This document shows, piece by piece, positions 23,273-33,913 of a stretch of 64,000 nt of DNA. A program made the position numbers and the translations under genes. This stretch comes from Knufia peltigerae (taxonomy: Eukaryota > Ascomycota > Eurotiomycetes > Chaetothyriales > Trichomeriaceae). The stretch is from positions 1 through 64,000 of the forward strand of contig JAPDRN010000120.1 in assembly GCA_030247855.1 (NCBI GenBank), read 5' to 3'. Numbering within the stretch: the first letter of the stretch is position 1; the number at the start of each line of letters is the position of its first letter. The notes below the pieces were generated by a model. That model was given only the letters and a program-made list of their open reading frames with translations, was not told the origin of the DNA and searched no databases.

Positions 23273-24458
23273 ATGCTGCGAAAGCAAGCGCTGAACAATG
23301 TCACCTTTGTAGTTCCGAAGAATCGAAAGGTATGTTCCCGCCTCTCCCTAATCGATCTGCATACGACCTTCCTGGCATCACTGTGGGCTGTGCTGATAGT
23401 TTTCTGTACAGCCTAAATTTGACCTGACTCTTCATGTCATCGATCTGACCAACATTCCTCTCATTTACGGAACTGCCAGCGTGCGATGGCATCTTCCGTC
23501 GTCGACCGCGGCGGAACATCGTGGACGAACCGACAAAGCCGCTATCCTCGAACATAGAGCAACATGGGATTACAGCAAGGAAATCCCGGTACGTCTGACC
23601 ATCGATAAAACGGGCATGTTACAAGAATGCGCCCTGCATTTTGAGATTCTTCAAGAGTTCCACGAAGGCGGACGAGGTGGACGAGTACACCTCGGAAATG
23701 TCAAACTCAACTTGGCTGAATATGCACGTCTTCCGGAAGAAGCCATTACCGACCGCGATCCTCAAGAAGATAACGAAGAGGGCGGGATAACACGCAGATA
23801 CCTCCTGCAAGACAGCAAGGTGAACAGCACTCTAAAAATCGGGATTAAGATGAAACAGACCGAGGGAGACACGAACTTTATTGCTCCTCCCTTGAAGTCT
23901 GCCATGGTCATCGGCGGAATTGCCGGAGTTTTGACGACAGAAGCTGGCGAAGGCGACGACATACCCAGCATCACGAGCAAGACCAGGGAATTATCGGAAG
24001 CGCAGGATATCTATCGACGCACACTTGCTGCGACTTGGGCATGCCAGTCCGGCGAATTGCCTCCTGACAAACTCATCGAGGATTTGTTCGCAGGAGGCGA
24101 TGGAGGACGATTACCTTCTGCCCCGAACAACCCGGGACTGCGTCAGAGATTAGGTCTCCGAGAAGAAAGCATGAACAGCTCCTCGAGCGACGAGACCAAG
24201 AGGCCTGTAACGCCGCGAGACCAACTCCTCACGCCGCAGGCGGCATCCCAGGGAGGACATAAGCGGACGGGCAGTCGAGAGTCACCGAATAGGACTCCGA
24301 CAATCCACAACAGCACAGTCAGTGGCCGGTCCAGTATAGAGCAGCAAATGCAGGCGAGTCAGCAGGAGCATCGACGCAGAGAAAAGCATGAATGGGACGA
24401 GCGCAGCGAGTTTGAGTTGAGAGAAGACTTGAGAAGTTGGCAGGTACGCGTCAAGTGA
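23273..24458 (+). CDS. NT-C2 domain protein (EEIG1/EHBP1 N-terminal type)
   Basis: Two exons, 23273-23329 and 23412-24458, joined in phase 0, give 367 residues. The first 150 residues form an NT-C2 domain: PKFDLTLHVIDLTNIPL, a VRWHLP segment, then HRATWDYSKEIPVRLTIDK and a later HLGNVKLNLAEY. In other eukaryotes this domain tethers proteins to membranes and the actin or endosomal machinery. The remainder is polar and probably disordered, and ends in FELREDLRSWQVRVK. At that last segment a donor-like GTACGC could instead splice to an acceptor near 24549 and replace the last three residues with about 30 others; I prefer the simple ending because related fungal proteins usually stop near DLRSW. 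Confidence 0.82.
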
Positions 24459-25421
24459 TTGAGATGATCTATACCTTCCACACGCCTCCCCCTGTCCGAT
24501 ATATGGCTGAGCACTGTTCGCCCCGTGTTTATGGAGTACGAGTATGGCAGATCCTTGAAGAAACGAGGCTCCCGGAGTCGTCTCAGCCAGATCTACTCCA
24601 CGAAAGGCAGTCAAAGCTCCATTTCAGCTCATCGAGCTGACTGCGACCTTCGGAAGCAGAAAGACATCCATGTCGGTTTGCGGTCGAATTTCCCTGAGGC
24701 AATGGCTATTAAATGCTATGCCTACAGAGAGTCGGAAATTCCTGGCCATGTTCATCAGTTTTGGGAGTTCGGTCTGTGGTCCAAACATGTACAGTATGCG
24801 GACCAAAATATCACCAGCCGCTGGTTTGGCATTGGACCTGCATGAGTTTTGAGTGGCAAATACTTCATGAGAGTGCTGGGAAGTCATGAATTTACCTCGC
24901 CATGTAAAATATGGTGGCTTCGTCTAACCAGTTGGACGGACATTTTGCGTATATGGAAGCAAAATCTGCAGTTGACTATAGAACAAGGCTGGAGAATTGG
25001 TCTTTCTTGCCACTGTTTTTGCGAACTACGAATATATAAACGCCTTTTCTGCCCAAGATCTTGCCATTATGTGTATGGGATTGATGGGGTTGTGCCAAAA
25101 CCTCCATGTGAATTCAGTCTGCTGCTCGACAACGCGAGAACAGGTCGATAATCTACTATGACATTCGTCTATGGTCCTTTTGCTCTGCGTGATTCGTTTT
25201 GGAAAGGAGGCCAGAAGAAGGTACGTATCTAAGGAATCGACTCGATATGGGCAGCGTTGTATGAGTGCTACGGCCGAGCATTAGTGCCTCCAAGTGAGAA
25301 ATAATTTTTTGGAGACTCGAGATTACGCAGTTGCACCTTTTGTCCGCTACAACTGTTACCTGCACCGCCATTTCGTGAACCACCAAGTTCTGTCGCGGGT
25401 TCACATTCTAAAGTCCATGGC
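24459..25421. other. Intergenic spacer
   Basis: A 963-base spacer before SLS1. A possible alternative last exon of the NT-C2 gene (about 24550-24640) is the only coding signal. I see no other feature. Confidence 0.45.
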
Positions 25422-28202
25422 ATGTTGAAACGTCTGGGCGCATCGGCTCACGTCTGTCTCAGATGTCAAAGGAAACAAATAGAAGACAGTCTACTGCCTG
25501 CGAACACAACCAGAGCACCGATCATATTTCCAACGAGAAGATGGCAGGGCAATGCCGCCACTGCTCCAGCCCTTGTCGAGCAAGACGATGACAATGATGG
25601 ACGCGAACGCGAATCTTCGTCGCCTCCCCACAAGAATGCCTCTCGTACAAAACCCACCTCCCAACCCAGGGCTCATTATCAAAAGTCGATCCGGCATTGG
25701 AAACCTACACGGACAGCCGAACTGGGCGTCAATTCGCTAGGCAAACCAGCTGAAATCCTGATCCTTCCATCAACAGACCGGAAGATACCACAGGTCCCCA
25801 AGGATGACGGTGACAACAAGACCGTCAAAGCCATGATGAGGCAAGCCATTGACTTTGAAAAGGAGCCTCTCCAATTACAAGAGTTGAAGACAAACATCGA
25901 ACAAGTCATGCGTCTGCTAGGTAAACAACGTGGTCAATTGGAACACAGAGAGTGGAGCACGCTGAAGACACATCTAATGAAGGGGTTCACAAAAGACCAT
26001 TTGAAGCATTATGTCATGTCGCACGCTGACCGCTTCAAGGATGGAATCGCGTATATCAGGGTCCTCGAAAAGGGAAAACTCCCTCTAACAAAGTTCATTG
26101 TGGAGGAAATCTGGGGCTTCACCATTCCGATTGCGGTATTCGCAGATTCAGATCATTCAAAGAAGAATGTCAAGGCTGAATTTCGGGCACGGGACGAGAT
26201 CATGGACTATCTCTTGAATGATGAAGGCCAGCAATTGAAGAAGATTTCAGAAACTCATCAGGTCCAGATAGACGTCTTTCGATCACAACAAAGGCTCCGC
26301 GTACACGGAACAGCAGCAAGGGTGAACTTGGCCTCGTCGATGATAGCTCGTCTCTTGAGAAGCTTCACCGTAATCTCGATTCCTTTCACGAAGAAGTCTC
26401 TGACCGAGACGTACGCCAATCTCGCCTTGCAGCCTCTTGTGAAGCCTTTTCTAAGATCCATCGAGCAAAAGTTTCACGTACGCATCATTTTGTTCCCGAG
26501 TTGCATCAACATAGTGCATCGCGATCGGCCCAAAGCGGCAGATCATGCCCACAGAGAGCTTCGATTGGCTGCAGAGAAGTTTTCCGAGGAAGGCCAACGG
26601 GTCTTCTTGCATCCTGAATCTTCATTGAATGAAACGACCTGGGTACCTTACCCAACACCGGCTGAATTGCCGTGGGGCCTGCACCAACTACCTTGGGCGA
26701 GACTCATGATATCAAACAAGTCTGCCCAGCCGCAAAAAGTGGATCATCCTCAAGCCGAAGGTGAGGCTGCGGTCGTTAGTGAGATCGAAAAGTCACTACA
26801 CAAATCTACAACCATCCCTACTTCTCGAGAGAGTTTGCACTACGACCTCGCCGTCAAGTTTGGCACAGCCTTATGCCGAGATCCTACGAATGCCAGTTCA
26901 ATAGCAGACCCTAACGAAGAGTCGAAGACCATGAGCTCGCAAAAGGGGAATGTCTCCTCAGAAAAGCTCCTTCAGGCAAATCAAGGGAAAGAAAAGCACG
27001 ATAAATTGTCTGCCTACGGCGAATCGTGCTTTGTCGAAGATGTGCCATATTTGGCGCAGCAGCTCGCACCAATGAAATTCTGGGAACCAACGCAGAAGCA
27101 CGAAACTAGAGGTATTGGCCGAGATGGCTTGCTGACCTTACGCCTGGTCCTTGTTTCCATCACCAAGACGAAGCAGTATCCCAAACTCGAGGTTGTAATC
27201 GTCGCAGGGAAATCTCGAGAGGGGAAAACAACTTTGTCACTGAGTAATCTTTCTGCTATTTTCTCCGAGAAATCCTTCAAGGTTCTCTGTCCAAGCCAAG
27301 AGGCTGATATGGAAGTCGTCGGTCGGTCCAAACGAGACATCTGGTATCAGGGCAAACAAGATCCCATACATTTTGATAAGTTGCTCCGAGACCTGAGGAG
27401 TTATATAACCCGAGCGCAAAACCCGAACAGGGCTGACTGGGTCTTTGGGCCTTTTGTTAACCTGGGTTTCCCTAAACATTCTCCTGACTCGCTTCTAGTA
27501 AGCCAACAAGGCATTGCTGGCAAGACTCCAAGGCAGCCAACTGAGACCGAGACGACTGTGAGTAAACAGGAATCTCCGTTCGAGAAGATTGTATACATGC
27601 TACAGAGTGTGGAAGCTGTCGACGTCGATTCAAAGTCTATCTCCGTGTCCGAGCAAGGTTCAGACAGAAAGAATGAACTATGCTTGGAGCATGTCACGTT
27701 CACAGGCTCGACGGCGACTAAACAAGAGCTTCGCTTGGCCAGGCAATCATATTTCTCTCCGCCGTCACTTGAACATCTCGACGTTCGCCTCCTCGCTCAA
27801 GCGGGCCTCGTGTTAGTGGAGCGACTGGGTCATGATCCCTTGAAGAAAACGTCACTTCAACTAGGTGATGATGTCGTGCTTCAGGCAATACCTCCCGATG
27901 CAACGACTTCAGCATCTCCAGCGGGTGAGAAGACGCAGGAGAACGGCAGCCTGTCCCACTCGGCAAAAGCGTCAGTCCACGGATCCATGACCAAGAAAAC
28001 CAAAGCACCGAAGAGCAAGCCAGGGAAAGACGTCGTAAAGAGCAACAAGAAGAAGGGTGCTACGAGGCCAACGTCAAGAACCGCCAAGCAGGCGAAAGAA
28101 CGGTCAGTAGTATCCATGGACGAGTCTGTGGAAGGGTCAGACGAAGTCCGGACAAAAGCGTCACAAAAAACCAACAAGGCTCGAAAATCGACAAAGACGT
28201 AG
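25422..28202 (+). CDS. SLS1: Mitochondrial inner-membrane translation factor SLS1
   Basis: An intronless gene of 926 codons. The N-terminus (MLKRLGASAHVCLRCQRK) is basic and amphipathic like a mitochondrial presequence, followed by a QK-S-I-R-HW segment. The middle matches the fungal SLS1 layout: an N-terminal domain, two KH-like modules (around 230-320 and 330-400) and a large C-terminal domain. The WVPYPTPAELPWGLHQLPWA segment is typical. SLS1 coordinates expression of mitochondrially encoded mRNAs at the inner membrane in yeast. The last 90 residues are a Lys/Ser/Thr-rich low-complexity tail that is longer than I would expect and probably disordered. The start was chosen because it supplies the presequence. 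Confidence 0.88.
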   Translation: MLKRLGASAHVCLRCQRKQIEDSLLPANTTRAPIIFPTRRWQGNAATAPALVEQDDDNDGRERESSSPPHKNASRTKPTSQPRAHYQKSIRHWKPTRTAELGVNSLGKPAEILILPSTDRKIPQVPKDDGDNKTVKAMMRQAIDFEKEPLQLQELKTNIEQVMRLLGKQRGQLEHREWSTLKTHLMKGFTKDHLKHYVMSHADRFKDGIAYIRVLEKGKLPLTKFIVEEIWGFTIPIAVFADSDHSKKNVKAEFRARDEIMDYLLNDEGQQLKKISETHQVQIDVFRSQQRLRVHGTAARVNLASSMIARLLRSFTVISIPFTKKSLTETYANLALQPLVKPFLRSIEQKFHVRIILFPSCINIVHRDRPKAADHAHRELRLAAEKFSEEGQRVFLHPESSLNETTWVPYPTPAELPWGLHQLPWARLMISNKSAQPQKVDHPQAEGEAAVVSEIEKSLHKSTTIPTSRESLHYDLAVKFGTALCRDPTNASSIADPNEESKTMSSQKGNVSSEKLLQANQGKEKHDKLSAYGESCFVEDVPYLAQQLAPMKFWEPTQKHETRGIGRDGLLTLRLVLVSITKTKQYPKLEVVIVAGKSREGKTTLSLSNLSAIFSEKSFKVLCPSQEADMEVVGRSKRDIWYQGKQDPIHFDKLLRDLRSYITRAQNPNRADWVFGPFVNLGFPKHSPDSLLVSQQGIAGKTPRQPTETETTVSKQESPFEKIVYMLQSVEAVDVDSKSISVSEQGSDRKNELCLEHVTFTGSTATKQELRLARQSYFSPPSLEHLDVRLLAQAGLVLVERLGHDPLKKTSLQLGDDVVLQAIPPDATTSASPAGEKTQENGSLSHSAKASVHGSMTKKTKAPKSKPGKDVVKSNKKKGATRPTSRTAKQAKERSVVSMDESVEGSDEVRTKASQKTNKARKSTKT

Positions 28203-28893
28203 ACCAAATCTTTCAAGGTTACAAAGCCGAAGTCGAAGACATCAACTGGGAAGATGAGAACTGATGCAAAGACCGAAAATGTATGATATGGGAAAGAGAG
28301 CGACTTGAGGGTTACGTAATTTCGCGCGAAAGCTCGAGACCTTGGGTCCTCTACCAGAGCAGCTTGAAAGATCCTAGATGTGAGGTTGAAGAGTGCGCTG
28401 GCCTTATGTATATTAGATATATTCATGTTGTACTATAAGAAGACCCTATCTCACCTTTTTTTCGGGCCAGGTGAGTGGTGGGTATACTGGTTGGCCAGAT
28501 AGGCAATGTATTCCATGTCGTCGGAATGTATGTATGTTAGAGTGTGTGAGAGTGCCGACACACGTTTTGCTCCAATGGTGAGATTGTTGTTCTTCTTCCC
28601 AACATGGATCTCATCAAGTCGTTGTTGCGGCATTGTATTCATGTTCTCATGTTGAGTTCGTGAGCCGGACGAAGACGCCCCAGACGAGAGACAGGTATGG
28701 TCTCTTTGAGTCTAGGAGGGATTGAACAATGCAGTTTTGTGTCTTGCTCGAGGGATGCATGTTTTCCCCCGGCCCGGGTTCTTTTGTACAGGCTGGATCC
28801 AGGGTGTGCCTAGCTTCCATATTCTTTTTTTTTTGGCTCTTTAGTAGTATGGACTTGAAATCCAAGTGTTTGCTCGTCCGTGTTTATTTTTTT
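28203..28893. other. Intergenic spacer between convergent genes
   Basis: A 691-base region between the SLS1 and regulator 3' ends. It holds several T-rich runs (near 28826-28840 and 28885-28895) compatible with 3' UTRs on either strand. I see no gene. Confidence 0.5.
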
Positions 28894-30622
28894 TTAGAAT
28901 GGACTAAATCCAAGCTCCTTCATGGACCAAGGCCTCAACTCGGCCAGGTCATCCGGGTCCTTTTCGCGGACGGGCTTGGCGAACTCGAAGAGGAACTGCA
29001 ACATCCACCGGTCCATGCGGAACGAGGTCTGCTTGTAGTTCTGGCAGGCCTTGTGGAACTCGCGGAAGCGGGTGAAGCACACGTCCAGCGTGGGCCAGTA
29101 GGTCTGGAGCTTGGTGAGGATCTCGAAATTCTGCTCGAGCCGGCCGCGGGCGGAGCGGATCTGGGCGTCGTCGACGCCGAAGAGCAGGGTGTGGAGTTGG
29201 ACGGTGGAGGCGATGACCAGGACGTGCCCGACCATGGTGTAGTACACCTCGCACCAGGGGGTCGAGTAGGCCCGGTACAAGAGTTCGCACAGGCCGATGG
29301 CGCTGGCCTTGCACTTGTTGGCGTAGTACCGGGTGGCGGTGGACGCCGGGGCCCGGAAGACGGCGTCCTTGTCGTCGACACCGACATCGTCGTCGTCGTC
29401 GTCGTCGTCGTCGTACGAGTCCTCGTGGAGGTAAGGGTAGTACAGCAGTTGGCCGTAGTGGTAGTACCCGACCCAGACGGCGACGAACATGGGGCCCAAC
29501 CCCATCGAGGTGTGCCGCTTCATGTTGGCGTCCGTGTCTCGGAGGTCGACGGGGAGGGACTCGTGCCACTCGTCGAGGCTGCGGGCGAGTTTCTCGACGG
29601 CGCCCTGGTGGTTGAAATCGTTGACGCCGGGGCTGTGGGCGAACGCCGCGGCCGCCATCTGGTTGACCGTGCTGATCTCCACCAGGATGGCGTTGAGCTT
29701 GACCATTTGCGTCAGCAGGGACGACTCGCTTTCTTGCATCTGCATCGTCGTCGGATCGGGGAGGTGGTCGTTGGGGGCCGTGGTGCCGTCGCGTCTCAGG
29801 CGGAGAAACACCGTCTCTTCCATCGGGTACGGGACCTCGGAGCGAGGTGTCAGCGCGCGAGGGATGCGCACTCCGTTCGACGACCAGACGTCGATCATGC
29901 ACAACGTCCACCAAGCGCGACGGTTGACTTCTTTCTCCACAGGTGAGGACGCCTGCATGTTGGGGAGATCCAGGAGGAGGGCATTCCGGCAGGCTATCCC
30001 GTAAAAGACCGCCTCGGTCGAAGCTTCTCCTTCGGTGATGGCGAATGCACCCAAGAGGACGCACGCTTGGATCGTCGACAGCGACACCTCGCGCAGGTCG
30101 AGCAGGTCTTGTGCTGCCTGGGCGTACTGTCTGCCCCTGAGTCTGGGGTCGATTCCGACGAACATGGGGTCGTCCGAAAACCGGGCGGAAAGACTGATGA
30201 TGGCGAACAGGATAACTTTCGGGATCGTTCCGTCGATCACGTCCTGCATCAAGCTTGGTCGGTGAAACAAGGAGTGGAACAGGTCGTGTATATATCGGAA
30301 GTACAAGTCGACCAACTCGAGGCAGAGCTGCATTGGTGGTAACTGGACCCCGAGGCTCATGGCTCGATCCTGGTCATAATCACTGCTAGGCTTTGGTGAG
30401 ACTTCCGCCGAAGGGTTGGTCCAGAGCCCGTTGAAGGCCGACGGTGACAGGATTGAACACAGGAGGTTTTTATGCCTGCACCAGTTGCATGGTGCCCCGG
30501 GAGCCGAGACTTCACATTTGCGTCGCCGGTTCCTGAGGGGTTTGGGTTAGTCTGGTGGAGAGGCAAAGAGACAAACACGAGCAAACGTACCGACATGCGA
30601 CACAGGCCGTGGACGGGCGCAT
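28894..30622 (-). CDS. Zn2Cys6 fungal transcription factor
   Basis: Two exons, 30591-30622 and 28894-30532, joined across a 58-base phase-2 intron, give 556 residues. The short first exon is needed to complete the zinc cluster: cysteines at 7, 10, 17, 26, 29 and 36, with the basic run RNRRRK. The fungal-specific regulatory domain follows (LVDLYFRYIHDLFHSLFHRP and onward). A run of nine Asp residues near 383-391 is encoded by a perfect trinucleotide repeat. The gene is divergent from the MFS sugar transporter at 31483 and may control it. A long reading frame on the opposite strand is a by-product of the high GC content. Confidence 0.88.
29388..29414. repeat. Trinucleotide microsatellite inside a coding region
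   Basis: Nine perfect CGT units on the plus strand encode nine consecutive Asp residues of the minus-strand regulator. The length may vary between strains without shifting the frame. Confidence 0.85.
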
Positions 30623-31482
30623 CACGAGACTTTCGAGTCTGGTTTCTAGTCCAGATTCTGCTTGTGTAGTGGTAGTTCGAGTCCAGGAAATAGCATCGAC
30701 TATTGTTGTAAGGCGAGTGTCTTGCGTCTCACATCAACGATGATGAGGCTCATGGACTTTGGATCGAGAGGCTAGCCAATAGCCATAAACGCCAGGCTTG
30801 CGGCGATCGAGAAGTAGCAACATGCGGAGGGTTGTTCTCTTGAATTCCTGAGCCCCATCTAAGGAGCACGGTGAGACTTCATTGACCAGTTGCAGAAGTC
30901 ATTCTTTATTCATGGAACCAGATCACAATGATATTGATGCAGGGGGATTCAAAATATTGCGAAGCGCCAAAAGAACCACACAGAAATCCAGGTGTAAGAG
31001 AAATTTGCGGGGGACATAGAACTAGTGCCAGCCTCGTCGTGGCAAGGCTGAGGCACATCCCAAGCCACTAACCAGATTGGGAAGTACCACAAGGTCAGCG
31101 ACCCAAGACACACTTTCTCTTGACCTCCCCTGCTTCACTCTTACACCATAGTTCTGTCCTTCCCTGACGGAAAAATGATCTCGCCAACCCAGGCTCTCTT
31201 ACAGGGCAGCCATTGATCGACCTTTGTTACCATTTGGAGACCTTCGCTACTCCGAACGACGTCGAGCTGACCAACCTCGAGTCGAATGAGACCGACTGTT
31301 ATTGTGCTTCAGAAACAACACAAACACCTGCATTCTGGTTCTGTCCTCGTCGCGGATATGTGACATCTTCAGAAACTTCACGACTCGCACACGGCGCTTC
31401 CGCGTCTAGTGATTCGGTCACTATGAATTGTTCATATATACCCCTCGACCGGAGACACTTTTGTAAGCTAATCTCCATGCAG
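30623..31482. other. Bidirectional promoter region between regulator and MFS transporter
   Basis: An 860-base region between divergent genes. The unresolved 5' end of the MFS transporter must lie here. One candidate first exon begins at an ATG near 30914 and ends at a GTAAGA donor near 31000 in the right phase, but its intron would be unusually long. Another possible start is an ATG near 31286. Confidence 0.4.
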
Positions 31483-33605
31483 ACACCGACTCCGAAACTG
31501 CTTCTCAGCCCAGACCGAGCATCGAGGAATACGCTCTAGCCGACCTTCCTCTTCTCGCTGATGAACTCGCGCGCGGTAATGACGAGCATGACCTTTTTGA
31601 CGCTGGAACGGGAGACGACGTTTCCGGACCCCGACCTTTTGAAACCACCAGCAAGATCAGCCCCCACGGTGAGCACAACCTGACGGTACGCGAAGCTATC
31701 AGAGCATACCCTGCCGCCATATTCTGGTCCTTTGCCGTCAGTATGTGTATCATCATGGAAGGTTACGATGCGATTTTGATTGTCAACTTTTTCGCATTCC
31801 CTCAATTCCAACGCAAATGTAAGTTACACACTTCCGCGCGGTTGGTGTAACACAAGCCAGGGTCTCTCTGACACATGATATTCTAGACGGCAACTTTGTC
31901 GGTGTTTCCGAACAGACCCAGACCGGTTATCAGGTATCCCCAGCGTGGATGGCAGCCGTTGGAAATGCTTCAGGCTTCGGAGCGTTCCTGGGGACTTTTC
32001 TCAACGGTTACCTCGTCGCAATCTTCGGGCAGAAGCGAGTCCTTCTGGGTGCTCTGGCTCTTCTGTCCTGTTTCATCTTTCTCACATTCTTCGCTCCGAA
32101 CATCCAAACTTTACTGGTCGGACAACTACTGTGCGGCTTCCCCTGGGCGGTCTTTGCTACAACCGCACCTGCGTATTCAAGCGAGGTTTTACCCATGTCT
32201 CTTCGAGTATTTGGCACTTCGTGGGTTAATATGTGTTTTATTATAGGTGAGCCCGATCGTTCCGCGACGCCATACCATATCACCCTTTCGGTCTCTTCAA
32301 TCATACCTCTCTCGCTTTTTTGACTGACACCTGGTTCATAGGACAACTCATCAGTGCCGGGGTCTTAAGAGCATGTCTTGAACGTAATGACGAATGGGCA
32401 TTTCGCATCCCGTTCTCAGTTCAGTGGGTAGGTTCAACTGCACATAGACACATACTGGCATACCCGCTTCGCCACCGGGTCATGACCTACAGGTCATCGC
32501 TAACTGACATATTATACAGATCTGGCCCGCATTCCTGATACCTCTCCTCTGCTTCGCCCCTGAATCGCCCTGGCACCTCGTCCGACAGAACCGTCTGGCC
32601 GAAGCCGAAAAGTCCCTCCGACGCCTGCAACGCGCATCATCACGCATCGACGTCGGCCAAACCCTCGCCAACATCATACACACCAACCGTCTGGAAGAGT
32701 CCCTCAGCGTGGGCACGTCGTACTGGGACTGTTTTTCCGGCTTTGAGCTCCGGCGCACCGAGATCGCGTGCGTCTGTTTCGCAGGTCAAGTCCTGTCTGG
32801 TTTGTCGTTCGCCTACAACGCCTCGTACTTCTTCGAACAGGTGGGGCTGTCGGCTTCGACGACCTACTCACTCAACCTGGTCGGGACCGCCCTCGCGTTT
32901 GTTGGAACTCTGGTGAACTGGTTCTACTTTATGCCCCGCATGGGCCGGCGCACGCTGTACTTGCTTGGGATGTTCGTCATGGCCATCGAGTTGTTTTTGA
33001 TCGGGGTTCTAAACGCCTGGACTCACCATAAGCTCGTCGCCATGACACAGGCGAGCCTCACTCTCATCTGGACCTTCACGTTTCAAGTTTCGGTGGGACA
33101 ATTGGGTTGGTCGTTCCCCGCCGAGGTCGGGTCGACTCGTCTCCGACAAAAGACGGTCTGCCTCGCCAGGAACGCGTATTATGTCTTTGCCGTCCTCTCG
33201 GGCGTGCTGCAACCTTACTTTCTCAACCCCGAGGCGCTGAATTTCAGGGGTTACACGGGTTTCATATGGGGCACGACGGCCATCTTGACCTGGGTCTGGG
33301 CTTATTATCGTCTTCCCGAGACCAGGGGCCGGACTTACGAAGAACTGGATGTCCTGTTCGCGAAACGGGTCGATGCGAGGAGGTTTGCCACGACCCAACT
33401 GAATGCTTTTCATGTCGACATGGCCGAGCAGTCTGACATGAATGGTCAGAGTGGGATTGGTCGAGTCAGTCCGGTTGGGTCTCGACTGGACGGTGCGTAC
33501 TACCCGGGTCAGAGAAACGGTACACATGTCGTCGAGGAGAGACCGTTGGCAAGGAGACGGTCAAGTCATGAAAGTGAGGAAGCAGAATTACTCGGGAACC
33601 AGTAG
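31483..33605 (+). CDS. MFS sugar transporter (maltose/alpha-glucoside permease type), 5' end unresolved
   Basis: Exons 31483-31818, 31887-32246, 32342-32427 and 32520-33605 join in phase and encode about 622 residues of a 12-helix sugar porter. Family marks include the SMCIIMEGYDAIL first helix, PESPWHLV after helix 6, GRRTLYLLGM and the terminal PETRGRTYEEL. It would move a sugar or glycoside across the plasma membrane with protons. The first exon begins at an acceptor with one base carried over from an exon I could not fix with confidence: the frame has a stop just upstream of 31483 and no in-frame ATG until the first membrane helix. Coordinates therefore start at the acceptor. The gene could be truncated, but everything downstream is intact. 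Confidence 0.82.
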
Positions 33606-33913
33606 AGTCTGGGGAGCAATCAGTCGGTGGGGGTGTTATGTAGGTGTATCATGTATCATGTATCACCAGAGAGTCCCAACATCAAGGACAATCTACTCAC
33701 ACTAGTCAAGTCGTGGCTACTTCATCTCTGGCTCGAAGTCTCAGATGATTCGAAGGTGGTTTCGATGACAATCTACAAGAAAATTTGTCCAGGAAATATC
33801 TACCTTGAGTGCCTTGAGGGATACTGTAATCTACGCACATACATCACTTGTGCCATGGTGCCTCTGATACACGTTGACCTTCTTGTTCTTGTTTTTGTTG
33901 TAAGCGAAAGGTC
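33606..33913. other. Spacer between convergent transporter genes
   Basis: A 308-base region between two convergent MFS genes. It probably holds both 3' ends; a short duplicated TGTATCATG-type stretch lies near 33645-33664. I see no gene. Confidence 0.5.

Noticed and set aside
28729..29946. A 405-codon plus-strand ORF
   Set aside because: It is antisense to the well-supported Zn2Cys6 regulator, is rich in Val/Gly/Glu as expected from the reverse of GC-rich codons, and has no domain.
28949..30064. A 371-codon minus-strand ORF in another frame
   Set aside because: It overlaps the regulator on the same strand and is extremely Arg/Pro-rich, a typical frame shadow of GC-rich coding DNA.
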